DNA of 64,000 bases from Mesorhizobium sp. J8 (GCF_016591715.1 NZ_AP024109.1:5873501-5937500); one strand, 5' to 3'. Positions 42,563 through 57,500 are shown, counted from the stretch's first letter. Translations and numbers: made by a program. Notes: generated by a model not told the origin, from the letters alone.

Positions 42563-45500
42563 TCATACCGTGAACTCGCTCGTTCCACCGCCGACCCCGA
42601 TTAGCGTGAATTCCGCCGGGTTGTAGGCTACGACGGTGTGCCCCTGACCGTCATTAGCGAGCTTAAAGCCGTTCGCATCGTAAGTGCCGAGCAGGTGCAG
42701 CGTGGCATTGTGCGTACCGTCCGAGACAGTCAGCGTGCCGCCGCTGCCATCCTGGCTCGCCTGATACGCGACCGTCGTTCCGGTACCGAACAGGATGTCG
42801 TTCAGGTCCAGCTTGTCGTCGTTGGTGATGCCGCCGATCCGTCCGCTGTAGTCGAAGGAGTCGTCGAGCACCAGCGTGCCGGCCGCATTCTGCGCGAAGG
42901 TGACATCGGTCGAGGAGGCTGCGCCGAATTCCAGCTTCGAGAGGTTGCCGATCGTAGCATCGCCCTCGCCGGTGACCGCGCCGTGGATGGCGATGTTGCC
43001 GCCATTGGCCCACAGCATGCCGGAATTCGCGACACCGCCGGCGATGACCAGGCCACCCGAACCGGTTGCCTCCAGAGTGCCGGAATTGGCAACCACGCTG
43101 CCGCCGGTGTCGATGACCAAGGCATTCGAGCCGGAGGCGATGATCGTCCCCCTGTTGTCGAGGCCGAGCATGCCGTCGCCCAGCTGGCCGGCGCCCGAGA
43201 TGGTGTTGTCAACATTGGTCAGCGTGACGTCCGGGTCGGTGCCGGAGATGACGTTGAACGCGCTGTCGGACAGGACGACCTGTCCCCCGCCCTGCAGGGT
43301 CACGCCATGCTGGATGACCTGCAGCAGCGTGTCATCGCCCGTCGAGTTCAGCGAGATGATGCCGCTGTTGTTGACCGCGCCGCTCAGTGGCAACAAAGCG
43401 CCGTCGCCAATCGCCATGGTGCCCGTGTTGTTGACCATCGGGGTCTGGTCGAAGACGAAGTTTTCGTCGGTGAGCGCACCGGAATGCACCCCGTCCAGTG
43501 TGATCGACTGTCCGTCGCCAAGCGTGATCACCGCATTGCCGTTGGCATCGTCGGCCATATGCGCCTGGACGTCGGCGAAGTTCTGGAAGCCGGAGTAGCC
43601 GATGAGGTCGATCTGGTCGGCGGCAGCATCGAAGCTGTGCACGGTATCGTTGCCGATCGGCTGCGAGAAGACGAAGAGATCGTTGCCGCTGGAGCCGGTG
43701 AGCACGTCATCGCCCGACCAGGCGAAGATCGGCGAACCCGGCGCGTAGGCCTCGACGTTGTCGGCGATCGATGCCGTTCCGGTCGTGCCGTCGGCATTGG
43801 TCCAGGTCATCTGCACGTCCAGCACCGCCGCGCCGGCGAAACTGGCCGGCGTGGTGACCGTCAGAGCATGGACCGCGTTGGTCTGCACCGTCCAGGATCC
43901 ATCGTCGTTCTGCATGGCGCCGTCGATTGACCAGCCGGATGGCACATCCTTCACCGTGACTGTTACGGCCTGGCCGTCCGAGGGGTCGGTGAGTGCGAGA
44001 TTGATCGGCTCACCGGCGGTGCCGGCGGGCTTGAGGCCGCCTTGCGTCTTGGCGGCATTGGTATGGCCCGAGCCATCCGAGAACGCCCCACTGTCGATGG
44101 TAAGAGTGTAAGACGATCCGTTGCTGCTACCTGCGCCTTTGTCCACTTGGAATGTGTAATGCGTCGAATCGGTGAAACTGCCGGTGCCGTTGATTACTGT
44201 CACATTCGGCAAACCGGAAACGTGGATCACGTCCGATAGATTGACAAAATTTGCGGTGACGGGAGCACCGAACGTTATCGTCACCGTGCTGGGTGTGGCG
44301 TTGTTCCCCTGTTTTCCATCCACGACCGCGGAGATCAGCGTTTGGCTGACTTCATCGGTCCCATTCACCGTCACCGTTATGGTCTGGGTATCGGAGGCCG
44401 CGTTGTTGTCGGTGCTTTGGACTGTGTAGGTCAGCGTCAGCGATTGGCCTGCGGCAAGATAGTCGAACGCCTGCGTTCCCGAGTTGAAGGTCCAGGTGAG
44501 GTTGTGGGTGTCTGTCGGATTGGCGGCCAGGCCCGATGTCGGTGCAACGGCCAGCATGGCGAGAAGCTGGGCGTTGGTCAGGCCGAGGCCGGCCGTCGTT
44601 CCCGATGCCACGACAGCCGTGGCCGACGAACTCACCGTGTCCGATAGATCAGCATCGGTGACGGTCAGCGTGCCGTTTGTCGACAGACCCGCATTGGTCT
44701 CGGTCAGAGTCGCCGACGCTGTGTCAGGCGTTCCCGTCGCCACAAGATGAATATCCGGCGCGTCGTTGGTGCCATTCACCGTCACCGTTATGGTCTGGGT
44801 ATCGGAGGCCGCGTTGTTGTCGGTGCTTTGGACCGTGTAGGTCAGCGTCAGCGATTGGCCTGCGGCAAGATAGTCGAACGCCTGCGTTCCCGAGTTGAAG
44901 GTCCAGGTGAGGTTGTGGGTGTCTGTCGGATTGGCGGCCAGGCCCGATGTCGGTGCAACGGCCAGCATGGCGAGAAGCTGGGCGTTGGTCAGGCCGAGGC
45001 CGGCCGTCGTTCCCGATGCCACGACAGCCGTGGCCGACGAACTCACCGTGTCCGATAGATCAGCATCGGTGACGGTCAGCGTGCCGTTTGTCGACAGACC
45101 CGCATTGGTCTCGGTCAGAGTCGCCGACGCTGTGTCAGGCGTTCCCGTCGCCACAAGATGAATATCCGGCGCGTCGTTGGTGCCATTCACCGTCACCGTT
45201 ATGGTCTGGGTATCGGAGGCCGCGTTGTTGTCGGTGCTTTGGACCGTGTAGGTCAGCGTCAGCGATTGGCCTGCGGCAAGATAGTCGAACGCCTGCGTTC
45301 CCGAGTTGAAGGTCCAGGTGAGGTTGTGGGTGTCTGTCGGATTGGCGGCCAGGCCCGATGTCGGTGCAACGGCCAGCATGGCGAGAAGCTGGGCGTTGGT
45401 CAGGCCGAGGCCGGCCGTCGTTCCCGATGCCACGACAGCCGTGGCCGACGAACTCACCGTGTCCGATAGATCAGCATCGGTGACGGTCAGCGTGCCGTTT

Positions 45501-48500
45501 GTCGACAGACCCGCATTGGTCTCGGTCAGAGTCGCCGACGCTGTGTCAGGCGTTCCCGTCGCCACAAGATGAATATCCGGCGCGTCGTTGGTGCCGGTGA
45601 TGGTCACCGTCACCGTCCCCGTCGCCGTGCCGTCCTGGCTCGTCACCGTGAAGGTGTCGGTCACGACCTGACCCGCGGTCAGTTCGTTGTGCGCGCCGTT
45701 GCCGGTGTAGGTCCAGGCGCCGTTGGCGTCGATCGAGAAGTCGCCATAGGTGCCGGCCGCATTGGTCTGCGCCACCACATGCGCCTCGCCCGTGTCAGGG
45801 TCGGTGATCGTCAGCTGGCCGCTGGTGTTCAGCGCCGCCGCCGTGTCGCCTTCGGTCACGGACTTGGAGTCCGAGCTCACCGTCGCCGCGTCGTTGGTGC
45901 CGGTGATGGTCACCGTCACCGTCCCCGTCGCCGTGCCGTCCTGGCTCGTCACCGTGAAGGTGTCGGTCACGACCTGACCCGCGGTCAGTTCGTTGTGCGC
46001 GCCGTTGCCGGTGTAGGTCCAGGCGCCGTTGGCGTCGATCGAGAAGTCGCCATAGGTGCCGGCCGCATTGGTCTGCGCCACCACATGCGCCTCGCCCGTG
46101 TCAGGGTCGGTGATCGTCAGCTGGCCGCTGGTGTTCAGCGCCGCCGCCGTGTCGCCTTCGGTCACGGACTTGGAGTCCGAGCTCACCGTCGCCGCGTCGT
46201 TGGTGCCGGTGATGGTCACCGTCACCGTCCCCGTCGCCGTGCCGTCCTGGCTCGTCACCGTGAAGGTGTCGGTCACGACCTGACCCGCGGTCAGTTCGTT
46301 GTGCGCGCCGTTGCCGGTGTAGGTCCAGGCGCCGTTGGCGTCGATCGAGAAGTCGCCATAGGTGCCGGCCGCATTGGTCTGCGCCACCACATGCGCCTCG
46401 CCCGTGTCAGGGTCGGTGATCGTCAGCTGGCCGCTGGTGTTCAGCGCCGCCGCCGTGTCGCCTTCGGTCACGGACTTGGAGTCCGAGCTCACCGTCGCCG
46501 CGTCGTTGGTGCCGGTGATGGTCACCGTCACCGTCCCCGTCGCCGTGCCGTCCTGGCTCGTCACCGTGAAGGTGTCGGTCACGACCTGACCCGCGGTCAG
46601 TTCGTTGTGCGCGCCGTTGCCGGTGTAGGTCCAGGCGCCGTTGGCGTCGATCGAGAAGTCGCCATAGGTGCCGGCCGCATTGGTCTGCGCCACCACATGC
46701 GCCTCGCCCGTGTCAGGGTCGGTGATCGTCAGCTGGCCGCTGGTGTTCAGCGCCGCCGCCGTGTCGCCTTCGGTCACGGACTTGGAGTCCGAGCTCACCG
46801 TCGCCGCGTCGTTGGTGCCGGTGATGGTCACCGTCACCGTCCCCGTCGCCGTGCCGTCCTGGCTCGTCACCGTGAAGGTGTCGGTCACGACCTGACCCGC
46901 GGTCAGTTCGTTGTGCGCGCCGTTGCCGGTGTAGGTCCAGGCGCCGTTGGCGTCGATCGAGAAGTCGCCATAGGTGCCGGCCGCATTGGTCTGCGCCACC
47001 ACATGCGCCTCGCCCGTGTCAGGGTCGGTGATCGTCAGCTGGCCGCTGGTGTTCAGCGCCGCCGCCGTGTCGCCTTCGGTCACGGACTTGGAGTCCGAGC
47101 TCACCGTCGCCGCGTCGTTGGTGCCGGTGATGGTCACCGTCACCGTCCCCGTCGCCGTGCCGTCCTGGCTCGTCACCGTGAAGGTGTCGGTCACGACCTG
47201 ACCCGCGGTCAGTTCGTTGTGCGCGCCGTTGCCGGTGTAGGTCCAGGCGCCGTTGGCGTCGATCGAGAAGTCGCCATAGGTGCCGGCCGCATTGGTCTGC
47301 GCCACCACATGCGCCTCGCCCGTGTCAGGGTCGGTGATCGTCAGCTGGCCGCTGGTGTTCAGCGCCGCCGCCGTGTCGCCTTCGGTCACGGACTTGGAGT
47401 CCGAGCTCACCGTCGCCGCGTCGTTGGTGCCGGTGATGGTCACCGTCACCGTCCCCGTCGCCGTGCCGTCCTGGCTCGTCACCGTGAAGGTGTCGGTCAC
47501 GACCTGACCCGCGGTCAGTTCGTTGTGCGCGCCGTTGCCGGTGTAGGTCCAGGCGCCGTTGGCGTCGATCGAGAAGTCGCCATAGGTGCCGGCCGCATTG
47601 GTCTGCGCCACCACATGCGCCTCGCCCGTGTCAGGGTCGGTGATCGTCAGCTGGCCGCTGGTGTTCAGCGCCGCCGCCGTGTCGCCTTCGGTCACGGACT
47701 TGGAGTCCGAGCTCACCGTCGCCGCGTCGTTGGTGCCGGTGATGGTCACCGTCACCGTCCCCGTCGCCGTGCCGTCCTGGCTCGTCACCGTGAAGGTGTC
47801 GGTCACGACCTGACCCGCGGTCAGTTCGTTGTGCGCGCCGTTGCCGGTGTAGGTCCAGGCGCCGTTGGCGTCGATCGAGAAGTCGCCATAGGTGCCGGCC
47901 GCATTGGTCTGCGCCACCACATGCGCCTCGCCCGTGTCAGGGTCGGTGATCGTCAGCTGGCCGCTGGTGTTCAGCGCCGCCGCCGTGTCGCCTTCGGTCA
48001 CGGACTTGGAGTCCGAGCTCACCGTCGCCGCGTCGTTGGTGCCGGTGATGGTCACCGTCACCGTCCCCGTCGCCGTGCCGTCCTGGCTCGTCACCGTGAA
48101 GGTGTCGGTCACGACCTGACCCGCGGTCAGTTCGTTGTGCGCGCCGTTGCCGGTGTAGGTCCAGGCGCCGTTGGCGTCGATCGAGAAGTCGCCATAGGTG
48201 CCGGCCGCATTGGTCTGCGCCACCACATGCGCCTCGCCCGTGTCAGGGTCGGTGATCGTCAGCTGGCCGCTGGTGTTCAGCGCCGCCGCCGTGTCGCCTT
48301 CGGTCACGGACTTGGAGTCCGAGCTCACCGTCGCCGCGTCGTTGGTGCCGGTGATGGTCACCGTCACCGTCCCCGTCGCCGTGCCGTCCTGGCTCGTCAC
48401 CGTGAAGGTGTCGGTCACGACCTGACCCGCGGTCAGTTCGTTGTGCGCGCCGTTGCCGGTGTAGGTCCAGGCGCCGTTGGCGTCGATCGAGAAGTCGCCA

Positions 48501-51500
48501 TAGGTGCCGGCCGCATTGGTCTGCGCCACCACATGCGCCTCGCCCGTGTCAGGGTCGGTGATCGTCAGCTGGCCGCTGGTGTTCAGCGCCGCCGCCGTGT
48601 CGCCTTCGGTCACGGACTTGGAGTCCGAGCTCACCGTCGCCGCGTCGTTGGTGCCGGTGATGGTCACCGTCACCGTCCCCGTCGCCGTGCCGTCCTGGCT
48701 CGTCACCGTGAAGGTGTCGGTCACGACCTGACCCGCGGTCAGTTCGTTGTGCGCGCCGTTGCCGGTGTAGGTCCAGGCGCCGTTGGCGTCGATCGAGAAG
48801 TCGCCATAGGTGCCGGCCGCATTGGTCTGCGCCACCACATGCGCCTCGCCCGTGTCAGGGTCGGTGATCGTCAGCTGGCCGCTGGTGTTCAGCGCCGCCG
48901 CCGTGTCGCCTTCGGTCACGGACTTGGAGTCCGAGCTCACCGTCGCCGCGTCGTTGGTGCCGGTGATGGTCACCGTCACCGTCCCCGTCGCCGTGCCGTC
49001 CTGGCTCGTCACCGTGAAGGTGTCGGTCACGACCTGACCCGCGGTCAGTTCGTTGTGCGCGCCGTTGCCGGTGTAGGTCCAGGCGCCGTTGGCGTCGATC
49101 GAGAAGTCGCCATAGGTGCCGGCCGCATTGGTCTGCGCCACCACATGCGCCTCGCCCGTGTCAGGGTCGGTGATCGTCAGCTGGCCGCTGGTGTTCAGCG
49201 CCGCCGCCGTGTCGCCTTCGGTCACGGACTTGGAGTCCGAGCTCACCGTCGCCGCGTCGTTGGTGCCGGTGATGGTCACCGTCACCGTCCCCGTCGCCGT
49301 GCCGTCCTGGCTCGTCACCGTGAAGGTGTCGGTCACGACCTGACCCGCGGTCAGTTCGTTGTGCGCGCCGTTGCCGGTGTAGGTCCAGGCGCCGTTGGCG
49401 TCGATCGAGAAGTCGCCATAGGTGCCGGCCGCATTGGTCTGCGCCACCACATGCGCCTCGCCCGTGTCAGGGTCGGTGATCGTCAGCTGGCCGCTGGTGT
49501 TCAGCGCCGCCGCCGTGTCGCCTTCGGTCACGGACTTGGAGTCCGAGCTCACCGTCGCCGCGTCGTTGGTGCCGGTGATGGTCACCGTCACCGTCCCCGT
49601 CGCCGTGCCGTCCTGGCTCGTCACCGTGAAGGTGTCGGTCACGACCTGACCCGCGGTCAGTTCGTTGTGCGCGCCGTTGCCGGTGTAGGTCCAGGCGCCG
49701 TTGGCGTCGATCGAGAAGTCGCCATAGGTGCCGGCCGCATTGGTCTGCGCCACCACATGCGCCTCGCCCGTGTCAGGGTCGGTGATCGTCAGCTGGCCGC
49801 TGGTGTTCAGCGCCGCCGCCGTGTCGCCTTCGGTCACGGACTTGGAGTCCGAGCTCACCGTCGCCGCGTCGTTGGTGCCGGTGATGGTCACCGTCACCGT
49901 CCCCGTCGCCGTGCCGTCCTGGCTCGTCACCGTGAAGGTGTCGGTCACGACCTGACCCGCGGTCAGTTCGTTGTGCGCGCCGTTGCCGGTGTAGGTCCAG
50001 GCGCCGTTGGCGTCGATCGAGAAGTCGCCATAGGTGCCGGCCGCATTGGTCTGCGCCACCACATGCGCCTCGCCCGTGTCAGGGTCGGTGATCGTCAGCT
50101 GGCCGCTGGTGTTCAGCGCCGCCGCCGTGTCGCCTTCGGTCACGGACTTGGAGTCCGAGCTCACCGTCGCCGCGTCGTTGGTGCCGGTGATGGTCACCGT
50201 CACCGTCCCCGTCGCCGTGCCGTCCTGGCTCGTCACCGTGAAGGTGTCGGTCACGACCTGACCCGCGGTCAGTTCGTTGTGCGCGCCGTTGCCGGTGTAG
50301 GTCCAGGCGCCGTTGGCGTCGATCGAGAAGTCGCCATAGGTGCCGGCCGCATTGGTCTGCGCCACCACATGCGCCTCGCCCGTGTCAGGGTCGGTGATCG
50401 TCAGCTGGCCGCTGGTGTTCAGCGCCGCCGCCGTGTCGCCTTCGGTCACGGACTTGGAGTCCGAGCTCACCGTCGCCGCGTCGTTGGTGCCGGTGATGGT
50501 CACCGTCACCGTCCCCGTCGCCGTGCCGTCCTGGCTCGTCACCGTGAAGGTGTCGGTCACGACCTGACCCGCGGTCAGTTCGTTGTGCGCGCCGTTGCCG
50601 GTGTAGGTCCAGGCGCCGTTGGCGTCGATCGAGAAGTCGCCATAGGTGCCGGCCGCATTGGTCTGCGCCACCACATGCGCCTCGCCCGTGTCAGGGTCGG
50701 TGATCGTCAGCTGGCCGCTGGTGTTCAGCGCCGCCGCCGTGTCGCCTTCGGTCACGGACTTGGAGTCCGAGCTCACCGTCGCCGCGTCGTTGGTGCCGGT
50801 GATGGTCACCGTCACCGTCCCCGTCGCCGTGCCGTCCTGGCTCGTCACCGTGAAGGTGTCGGTCACGACCTGACCCGCGGTCAGTTCGTTGTGCGCGCCG
50901 TTGCCGGTGTAGGTCCAGGCGCCGTTGGCGTCGATCGAGAAGTCGCCATAGGTGCCGGCCGCATTGGTCTGCGCCACCACATGCGCCTCGCCCGTGTCAG
51001 GGTCGGTGATCGTCAGCTGGCCGCTGGTGTTCAGCGCCGCCGCCGTGTCGCCTTCGGTCACGGACTTGGAGTCCGAGCTCACCGTCGCCGCGTCGTTGGT
51101 GCCGGTGATGGTCACCGTCACCGTCCCCGTCGCCGTGCCGTCCTGGCTCGTCACCGTGAAGGTGTCGGTCACGACCTGACCCGCGGTCAGTTCGTTGTGC
51201 GCGCCGTTGCCGGTGTAGGTCCAGGCGCCGTTGGCGTCGATCGAGAAGTCGCCATAGGTGCCGGCCGCATTGGTCTGCGCCACCACATGCGCCTCGCCCG
51301 TGTCAGGGTCGGTGATCGTCAGCTGGCCGCTGGTGTTCAGCGCCGCCGCCGTGTCGCCTTCGGTCACGGACTTGGAGTCCGAGCTCACCGTCGCCGCGTC
51401 GTTGGTGCCGGTGATGGTCACCGTCACCGTCCCCGTCGCCGTGCCGTCCTGGCTCGTCACCGTGAAGGTGTCGGTCACGACCTGACCCGCGGTCAGTTCG

Positions 51501-54500
51501 TTGTGCGCGCCGTTGCCGGTGTAGGTCCAGGCGCCGTTGGCGTCGATCGAGAAGTCGCCATAGGTGCCGGCCGCATTGGTCTGCGCCACCACATGCGCCT
51601 CGCCCGTGTCAGGGTCGGTGATCGTCAGCTGGCCGCTGGTGTTCAGCGCCGCCGCCGTGTCGCCTTCGGTCACGGACTTGGAGTCCGAGCTCACCGTCGC
51701 CGCGTCGTTGGTGCCGGTGATGGTCACCGTCACCGTCCCCGTCGCCGTGCCGTCCTGGCTCGTCACCGTGAAGGTGTCGGTCACGACCTGACCCGCGGTC
51801 AGTTCGTTGTGCGCGCCGTTGCCGGTGTAGGTCCAGGCGCCGTTGGCGTCGATCGAGAAGTCGCCATAGGTGCCGGCCGCATTGGTCTGCGCCACCACAT
51901 GCGCCTCGCCCGTGTCAGGGTCGGTGATCGTCAGCTGGCCGCTGGTGTTCAGCGCCGCCGCCGTGTCGCCTTCGGTCACGGACTTGGAGTCCGAGCTCAC
52001 CGTCGCCGCGTCGTTGGTGCCGGTGATGGTCACCGTCACCGTCCCCGTCGCCGTGCCGTCCTGGCTCGTCACCGTGAAGGTGTCGGTCACGACCTGACCC
52101 GCGGTCAGTTCGTTGTGCGCGCCGTTGCCGGTGTAGGTCCAGGCGCCGTTGGCGTCGATCGAGAAGTCGCCATAGGTGCCGGCCGCATTGGTCTGCGCCA
52201 CCACATGCGCCTCGCCCGTGTCAGGGTCGGTGATCGTCAGCTGGCCGCTGGTGTTCAGCGCCGCCGCCGTGTCGCCTTCGGTCACGGACTTGGAGTCCGA
52301 GCTCACCGTCGCCGCGTCGTTGGTGCCGGTGATGGTCACCGTCACCGTCCCCGTCGCCGTGCCGTCCTGGCTCGTCACCGTGAAGGTGTCGGTCACGACC
52401 TGACCCGCGGTCAGTTCGTTGTGCGCGCCGTTGCCGGTGTAGGTCCAGGCGCCGTTGGCGTCGATCGAGAAGTCGCCATAGGTGCCGGCCGCATTGGTCT
52501 GCGCCACCACATGCGCCTCGCCCGTGTCAGGGTCGGTGATCGTCAGCTGGCCGCTGGTGTTCAGCGCCGCCGCCGTGTCGCCTTCGGTCACGGACTTGGA
52601 GTCCGAGCTCACCGTCGCCGCGTCGTTGGTGCCGGTGATGGTCACCGTCACCGTCCCCGTCGCCGTGCCGTCCTGGCTCGTCACCGTGAAGGTGTCGGTC
52701 ACGACCTGACCCGCGGTCAGTTCGTTGTGCGCGCCGTTGCCGGTGTAGGTCCAGGCGCCGTTGGCGTCGATCGAGAAGTCGCCATAGGTGCCGGCCGCAT
52801 TGGTCTGCGCCACCACATGCGCCTCGCCCGTGTCAGGGTCGGTGATCGTCAGCTGGCCGCTGGTGTTCAGCGCCGCCGCCGTGTCGCCTTCGGTCACGGA
52901 CTTGGAGTCCGAGCTCACCGTCGCCGCGTCGTTGGTGCCGGTGATGGTCACCGTCACCGTCCCCGTCGCCGTGCCGTCCTGGCTCGTCACCGTGAAGGTG
53001 TCGGTCACGACCTGACCCGCGGTCAGTTCGTTGTGCGCGCCGTTGCCGGTGTAGGTCCAGGCGCCGTTGGCGTCGATCGAGAAGTCGCCATAGGTGCCGG
53101 CCGCATTGGTCTGCGCCACCACATGCGCCTCGCCCGTGTCAGGGTCGGTGATCGTCAGCTGGCCGCTGGTGTTCAGCGCCGCCGCCGTGTCGCCTTCGGT
53201 CACGGACTTGGAGTCCGAGCTCACCGTCGCCGCGTCGTTGGTGCCGGTGATGGTCACCGTCACCGTCCCCGTCGCCGTGCCGTCCTGGCTCGTCACCGTG
53301 AAGGTGTCGGTCACGACCTGACCCGCGGTCAGTTCGTTGTGCGCGCCGTTGCCGGTGTAGGTCCAGGCGCCGTTGGCGTCGATCGAGAAGTCGCCATAGG
53401 TGCCGGCCGCATTGGTCTGCGCCACCACATGCGCCTCGCCCGTGTCAGGGTCGGTGATCGTCAGCTGGCCGCTGGTGTTCAGCGCCGCCGCCGTGTCGCC
53501 TTCGGTCACGGACTTGGAGTCCGAGCTCACCGTCGCCGCGTCGTTGGTGCCGGTGATGGTCACCGTCACCGTCCCCGTCGCCGTGCCGTCCTGGCTCGTC
53601 ACCGTGAAGGTGTCGGTCACGACCTGACCCGCGGTCAGTTCGTTGTGCGCGCCGTTGCCGGTGTAGGTCCAGGCGCCGTTGGCGTCGATCGAGAAGTCGC
53701 CATAGGTGCCGGCCGCATTGGTCTGCGCCACCACATGCGCCTCGCCCGTGTCAGGGTCGGTGATCGTCAGCTGGCCGCTGGTGTTCAGCGCCGCCGCCGT
53801 GTCGCCTTCGGTCACGGACTTGGAGTCCGAGCTCACCGTCGCCGCGTCGTTGGTGCCGGTGATGGTCACCGTCACCGTCCCCGTCGCCGTGCCGTCCTGG
53901 CTCGTCACCGTGAAGGTGTCGGTCACGACCTGACCCGCGGTCAGTTCGTTGTGCGCGCCGTTGCCGGTGTAGGTCCAGGCGCCGTTGGCGTCGATCGAGA
54001 AGTCGCCATAGGTGCCGGCCGCATTGGTCTGCGCCACCACATGCGCCTCGCCCGTGTCAGGGTCGGTGATCGTCAGCTGGCCGCTGGTGTTCAGCGCCGC
54101 CGCCGTGTCGCCTTCGGTCACGGACTTGGAGTCCGAGCTCACCGTCGCCGCGTCGTTGGTGCCGGTGATGGTCACCGTCACCGTCCCCGTCGCCGTGCCG
54201 TCCTGGCTCGTCACCGTGAAGGTGTCGGTCACGACCTGACCCGCGGTCAGTTCGTTGTGCGCGCCGTTGCCGGTGTAGGTCCAGGCGCCGTTGGCGTCGA
54301 TCGAGAAGTCGCCATAGGTGCCGGCCGCATTGGTCTGCGCCACCACATGCGCCTCGCCCGTGTCAGGGTCGGTGATCGTCAGCTGGCCGCTGGTGTTCAG
54401 CGCCGCCGCCGTGTCGCCTTCGGTCACGGACTTGGAGTCCGAGCTCACCGTCGCCGCGTCGTTGGTGCCGGTGATGGTCACCGTCACCGTCCCCGTCGCC

Positions 54501-57500
54501 GTGCCGTCCTGGCTCGTCACCGTGAAGGTGTCGGTCACGACCTGACCCGCGGTCAGTTCGTTGTGCGCGCCGTTGCCGGTGTAGGTCCAGGCGCCGTTGG
54601 CGTCGATCGAGAAGTCGCCATAGGTGCCGGCCGCATTGGTCTGCGCCACCACATGCGCCTCGCCCGTGTCAGGGTCGGTGATCGTCAGCTGGCCGCTGGT
54701 GTTCAGCGCCGCCGCCGTGTCGCCTTCGGTCACGGACTTGGAGTCCGAGCTCACCGTCGCCGCGTCGTTGGTGCCGGTGATGGTCACCGTCACCGTCCCC
54801 GTCGCCGTGCCGTCCTGGCTCGTCACCGTGAAGGTGTCGGTCACGACCTGACCCGCGGTCAGTTCGTTGTGCGCGCCGTTGCCGGTGTAGGTCCAGGCGC
54901 CGTTGGCGTCGATCGAGAAGTCGCCATAGGTGCCGGCCGCATTGGTCTGCGCCACCACATGCGCCTCGCCCGTGTCAGGGTCGGTGATCGTCAGCTGGCC
55001 GCTGGTGTTCAGCGCCGCCGCCGTGTCGCCTTCGGTCACGGACTTGGAGTCCGAGCTCACCGTCGCCGCGTCGTTGGTGCCGGTGATGGTCACCGTCACC
55101 GTCCCCGTCGCCGTGCCGTCCTGGCTCGTCACCGTGAAGGTGTCGGTCACGACCTGACCCGCGGTCAGTTCGTTGTGCGCGCCGTTGCCGGTGTAGGTCC
55201 AGGCGCCGTTGGCGTCGATCGAGAAGTCGCCATAGGTGCCGGCCGCATTGGTCTGCGCCACCACATGCGCCTCGCCCGTGTCAGGGTCGGTGATCGTCAG
55301 CTGGCCGCTGGTGTTCAGCGCCGCCGCCGTGTCGCCTTCGGTCACGGACTTGGAGTCCGAGCTCACCGTCGCCGCGTCGTTGGTGCCGGTGATGGTCACC
55401 GTCACCGTCCCCGTCGCCGTGCCGTCCTGGCTCGTCACCGTGAAGGTGTCGGTCACGACCTGACCCGCGGTCAGTTCGTTGTGCGCGCCGTTGCCGGTGT
55501 AGGTCCAGGCGCCGTTGGCGTCGATCGAGAAGTCGCCATAGGTGCCGGCCGCATTGGTCTGCGCCACCACATGCGCCTCGCCCGTGTCAGGGTCGGTGAT
55601 CGTCAGCTGGCCGCTGGTGTTCAGCGCCGCCGCCGTGTCGCCTTCGGTCACGGACTTGGAGTCCGAGCTCACCGTCGCCGCGTCGTTGGTGCCGGTGATG
55701 GTCACCGTCACCGTCCCCGTCGCCGTGCCGTCCTGGCTCGTCACCGTGAAGGTGTCGGTCACGACCTGACCCGCGGTCAGTTCGTTGTGCGCGCCGTTGC
55801 CGGTGTAGGTCCAGGCGCCGTTGGCGTCGATCGAGAAGTCGCCATAGGTGCCGGCCGCATTGGTCTGCGCCACCACATGCGCCTCGCCCGTGTCAGGGTC
55901 GGTGATCGTCAGCTGGCCGCTGGTGTTCAGCGCCGCCGCCGTGTCGCCTTCGGTCACGGACTTGGAGTCCGAGCTCACCGTCGCCGCGTCGTTGGTGCCG
56001 GTGATGGTCACCGTCACCGTCCCCGTCGCCGTGCCGTCCTGGCTCGTCACCGTGAAGGTGTCGGTCACGACCTGACCCGCGGTCAGTTCGTTGTGCGCGC
56101 CGTTGCCGGTGTAGGTCCAGGCGCCGTTGGCGTCGATCGAGAAGTCGCCATAGGTGCCGGCCGCATTGGTCTGCGCCACCACATGCGCCTCGCCCGTGTC
56201 AGGGTCGGTGATCGTCAGCTGGCCGCTGGTGTTCAGCGCCGCCGCCGTGTCGCCTTCGGTCACGGACTTGGAGTCCGAGCTCACCGTCGCCGCGTCGTTG
56301 GTGCCGGTGATGGTCACCGTCACCGTCCCCGTCGCCGTGCCGTCCTGGCTCGTCACCGTGAAGGTGTCGGTCACGACCTGACCCGCGGTCAGTTCGTTGT
56401 GCGCGCCGTTGCCGGTGTAGGTCCAGGCGCCGTTGGCGTCGATCGAGAAGTCGCCATAGGTGCCGGCCGCATTGGTCTGCGCCACCACATGCGCCTCGCC
56501 CGTGTCAGGGTCGGTGATCGTCAGCTGGCCGCTGGTGTTCAGCGCCGCCGCCGTGTCGCCTTCGGTCACGGACTTGGAGTCCGAGCTCACCGTCGCCGCG
56601 TCGTTGGTGCCGGTGATGGTCACCGTCACCGTCCCCGTCGCCGTGCCGTCCTGGCTCGTCACCGTGAAGGTGTCGGTCACGACCTGACCCGCGGTCAGTT
56701 CGTTGTGCGCGCCGTTGCCGGTGTAGGTCCAGGCGCCGTTGGCGTCGATCGAGAAGTCGCCATAGGTGCCGGCCGCATTGGTCTGCGCCACCACATGCGC
56801 CTCGCCCGTGTCAGGGTCGGTGATCGTCAGCTGGCCGCTGGTGTTCAGCGCCGCCGCCGTGTCGCCTTCGGTCACGGACTTGGAGTCCGAGCTCACCGTC
56901 GCCGCGTCGTTGGTGCCGGTGATGGTCACCGTCACCGTCCCCGTCGCCGTGCCGTCCTGGCTCGTCACCGTGAAGGTGTCGGTCACGACCTGACCCGCGG
57001 TCAGTTCGTTGTGCGCGCCGTTGCCGGTGTAGGTCCAGGCGCCGTTGGCGTCGATCGAGAAGTCGCCATAGGTGCCGGCCGCATTGGTCTGCGCCACCAC
57101 ATGCGCCTCGCCCGTGTCAGGGTCGGTGATCGTCAGCTGGCCGCTGGTGTTCAGCGCCGCCGCCGTGTCGCCTTCGGTCACGGACTTGGAGTCCGAGCTC
57201 ACCGTCGCCGCGTCGTTGGTGCCGGTGATGGTCACCGTCACCGTCCCCGTCGCCGTGCCGTCCTGGCTCGTCACCGTGAAGGTGTCGGTCACGACCTGAC
57301 CCGCGGTCAGTTCGTTGTGCGCGCCGTTGCCGGTGTAGGTCCAGGCGCCGTTGGCGTCGATCGAGAAGTCGCCATAGGTGCCGGCCGCATTGGTCTGCGC
57401 CACCACATGCGCCTCGCCCGTGTCAGGGTCGGTGATCGTCAGCTGGCCGCTGGTGTTCAGCGCCGCCGCCGTGTCGCCTTCGGTCACGGACTTGGAGTCC

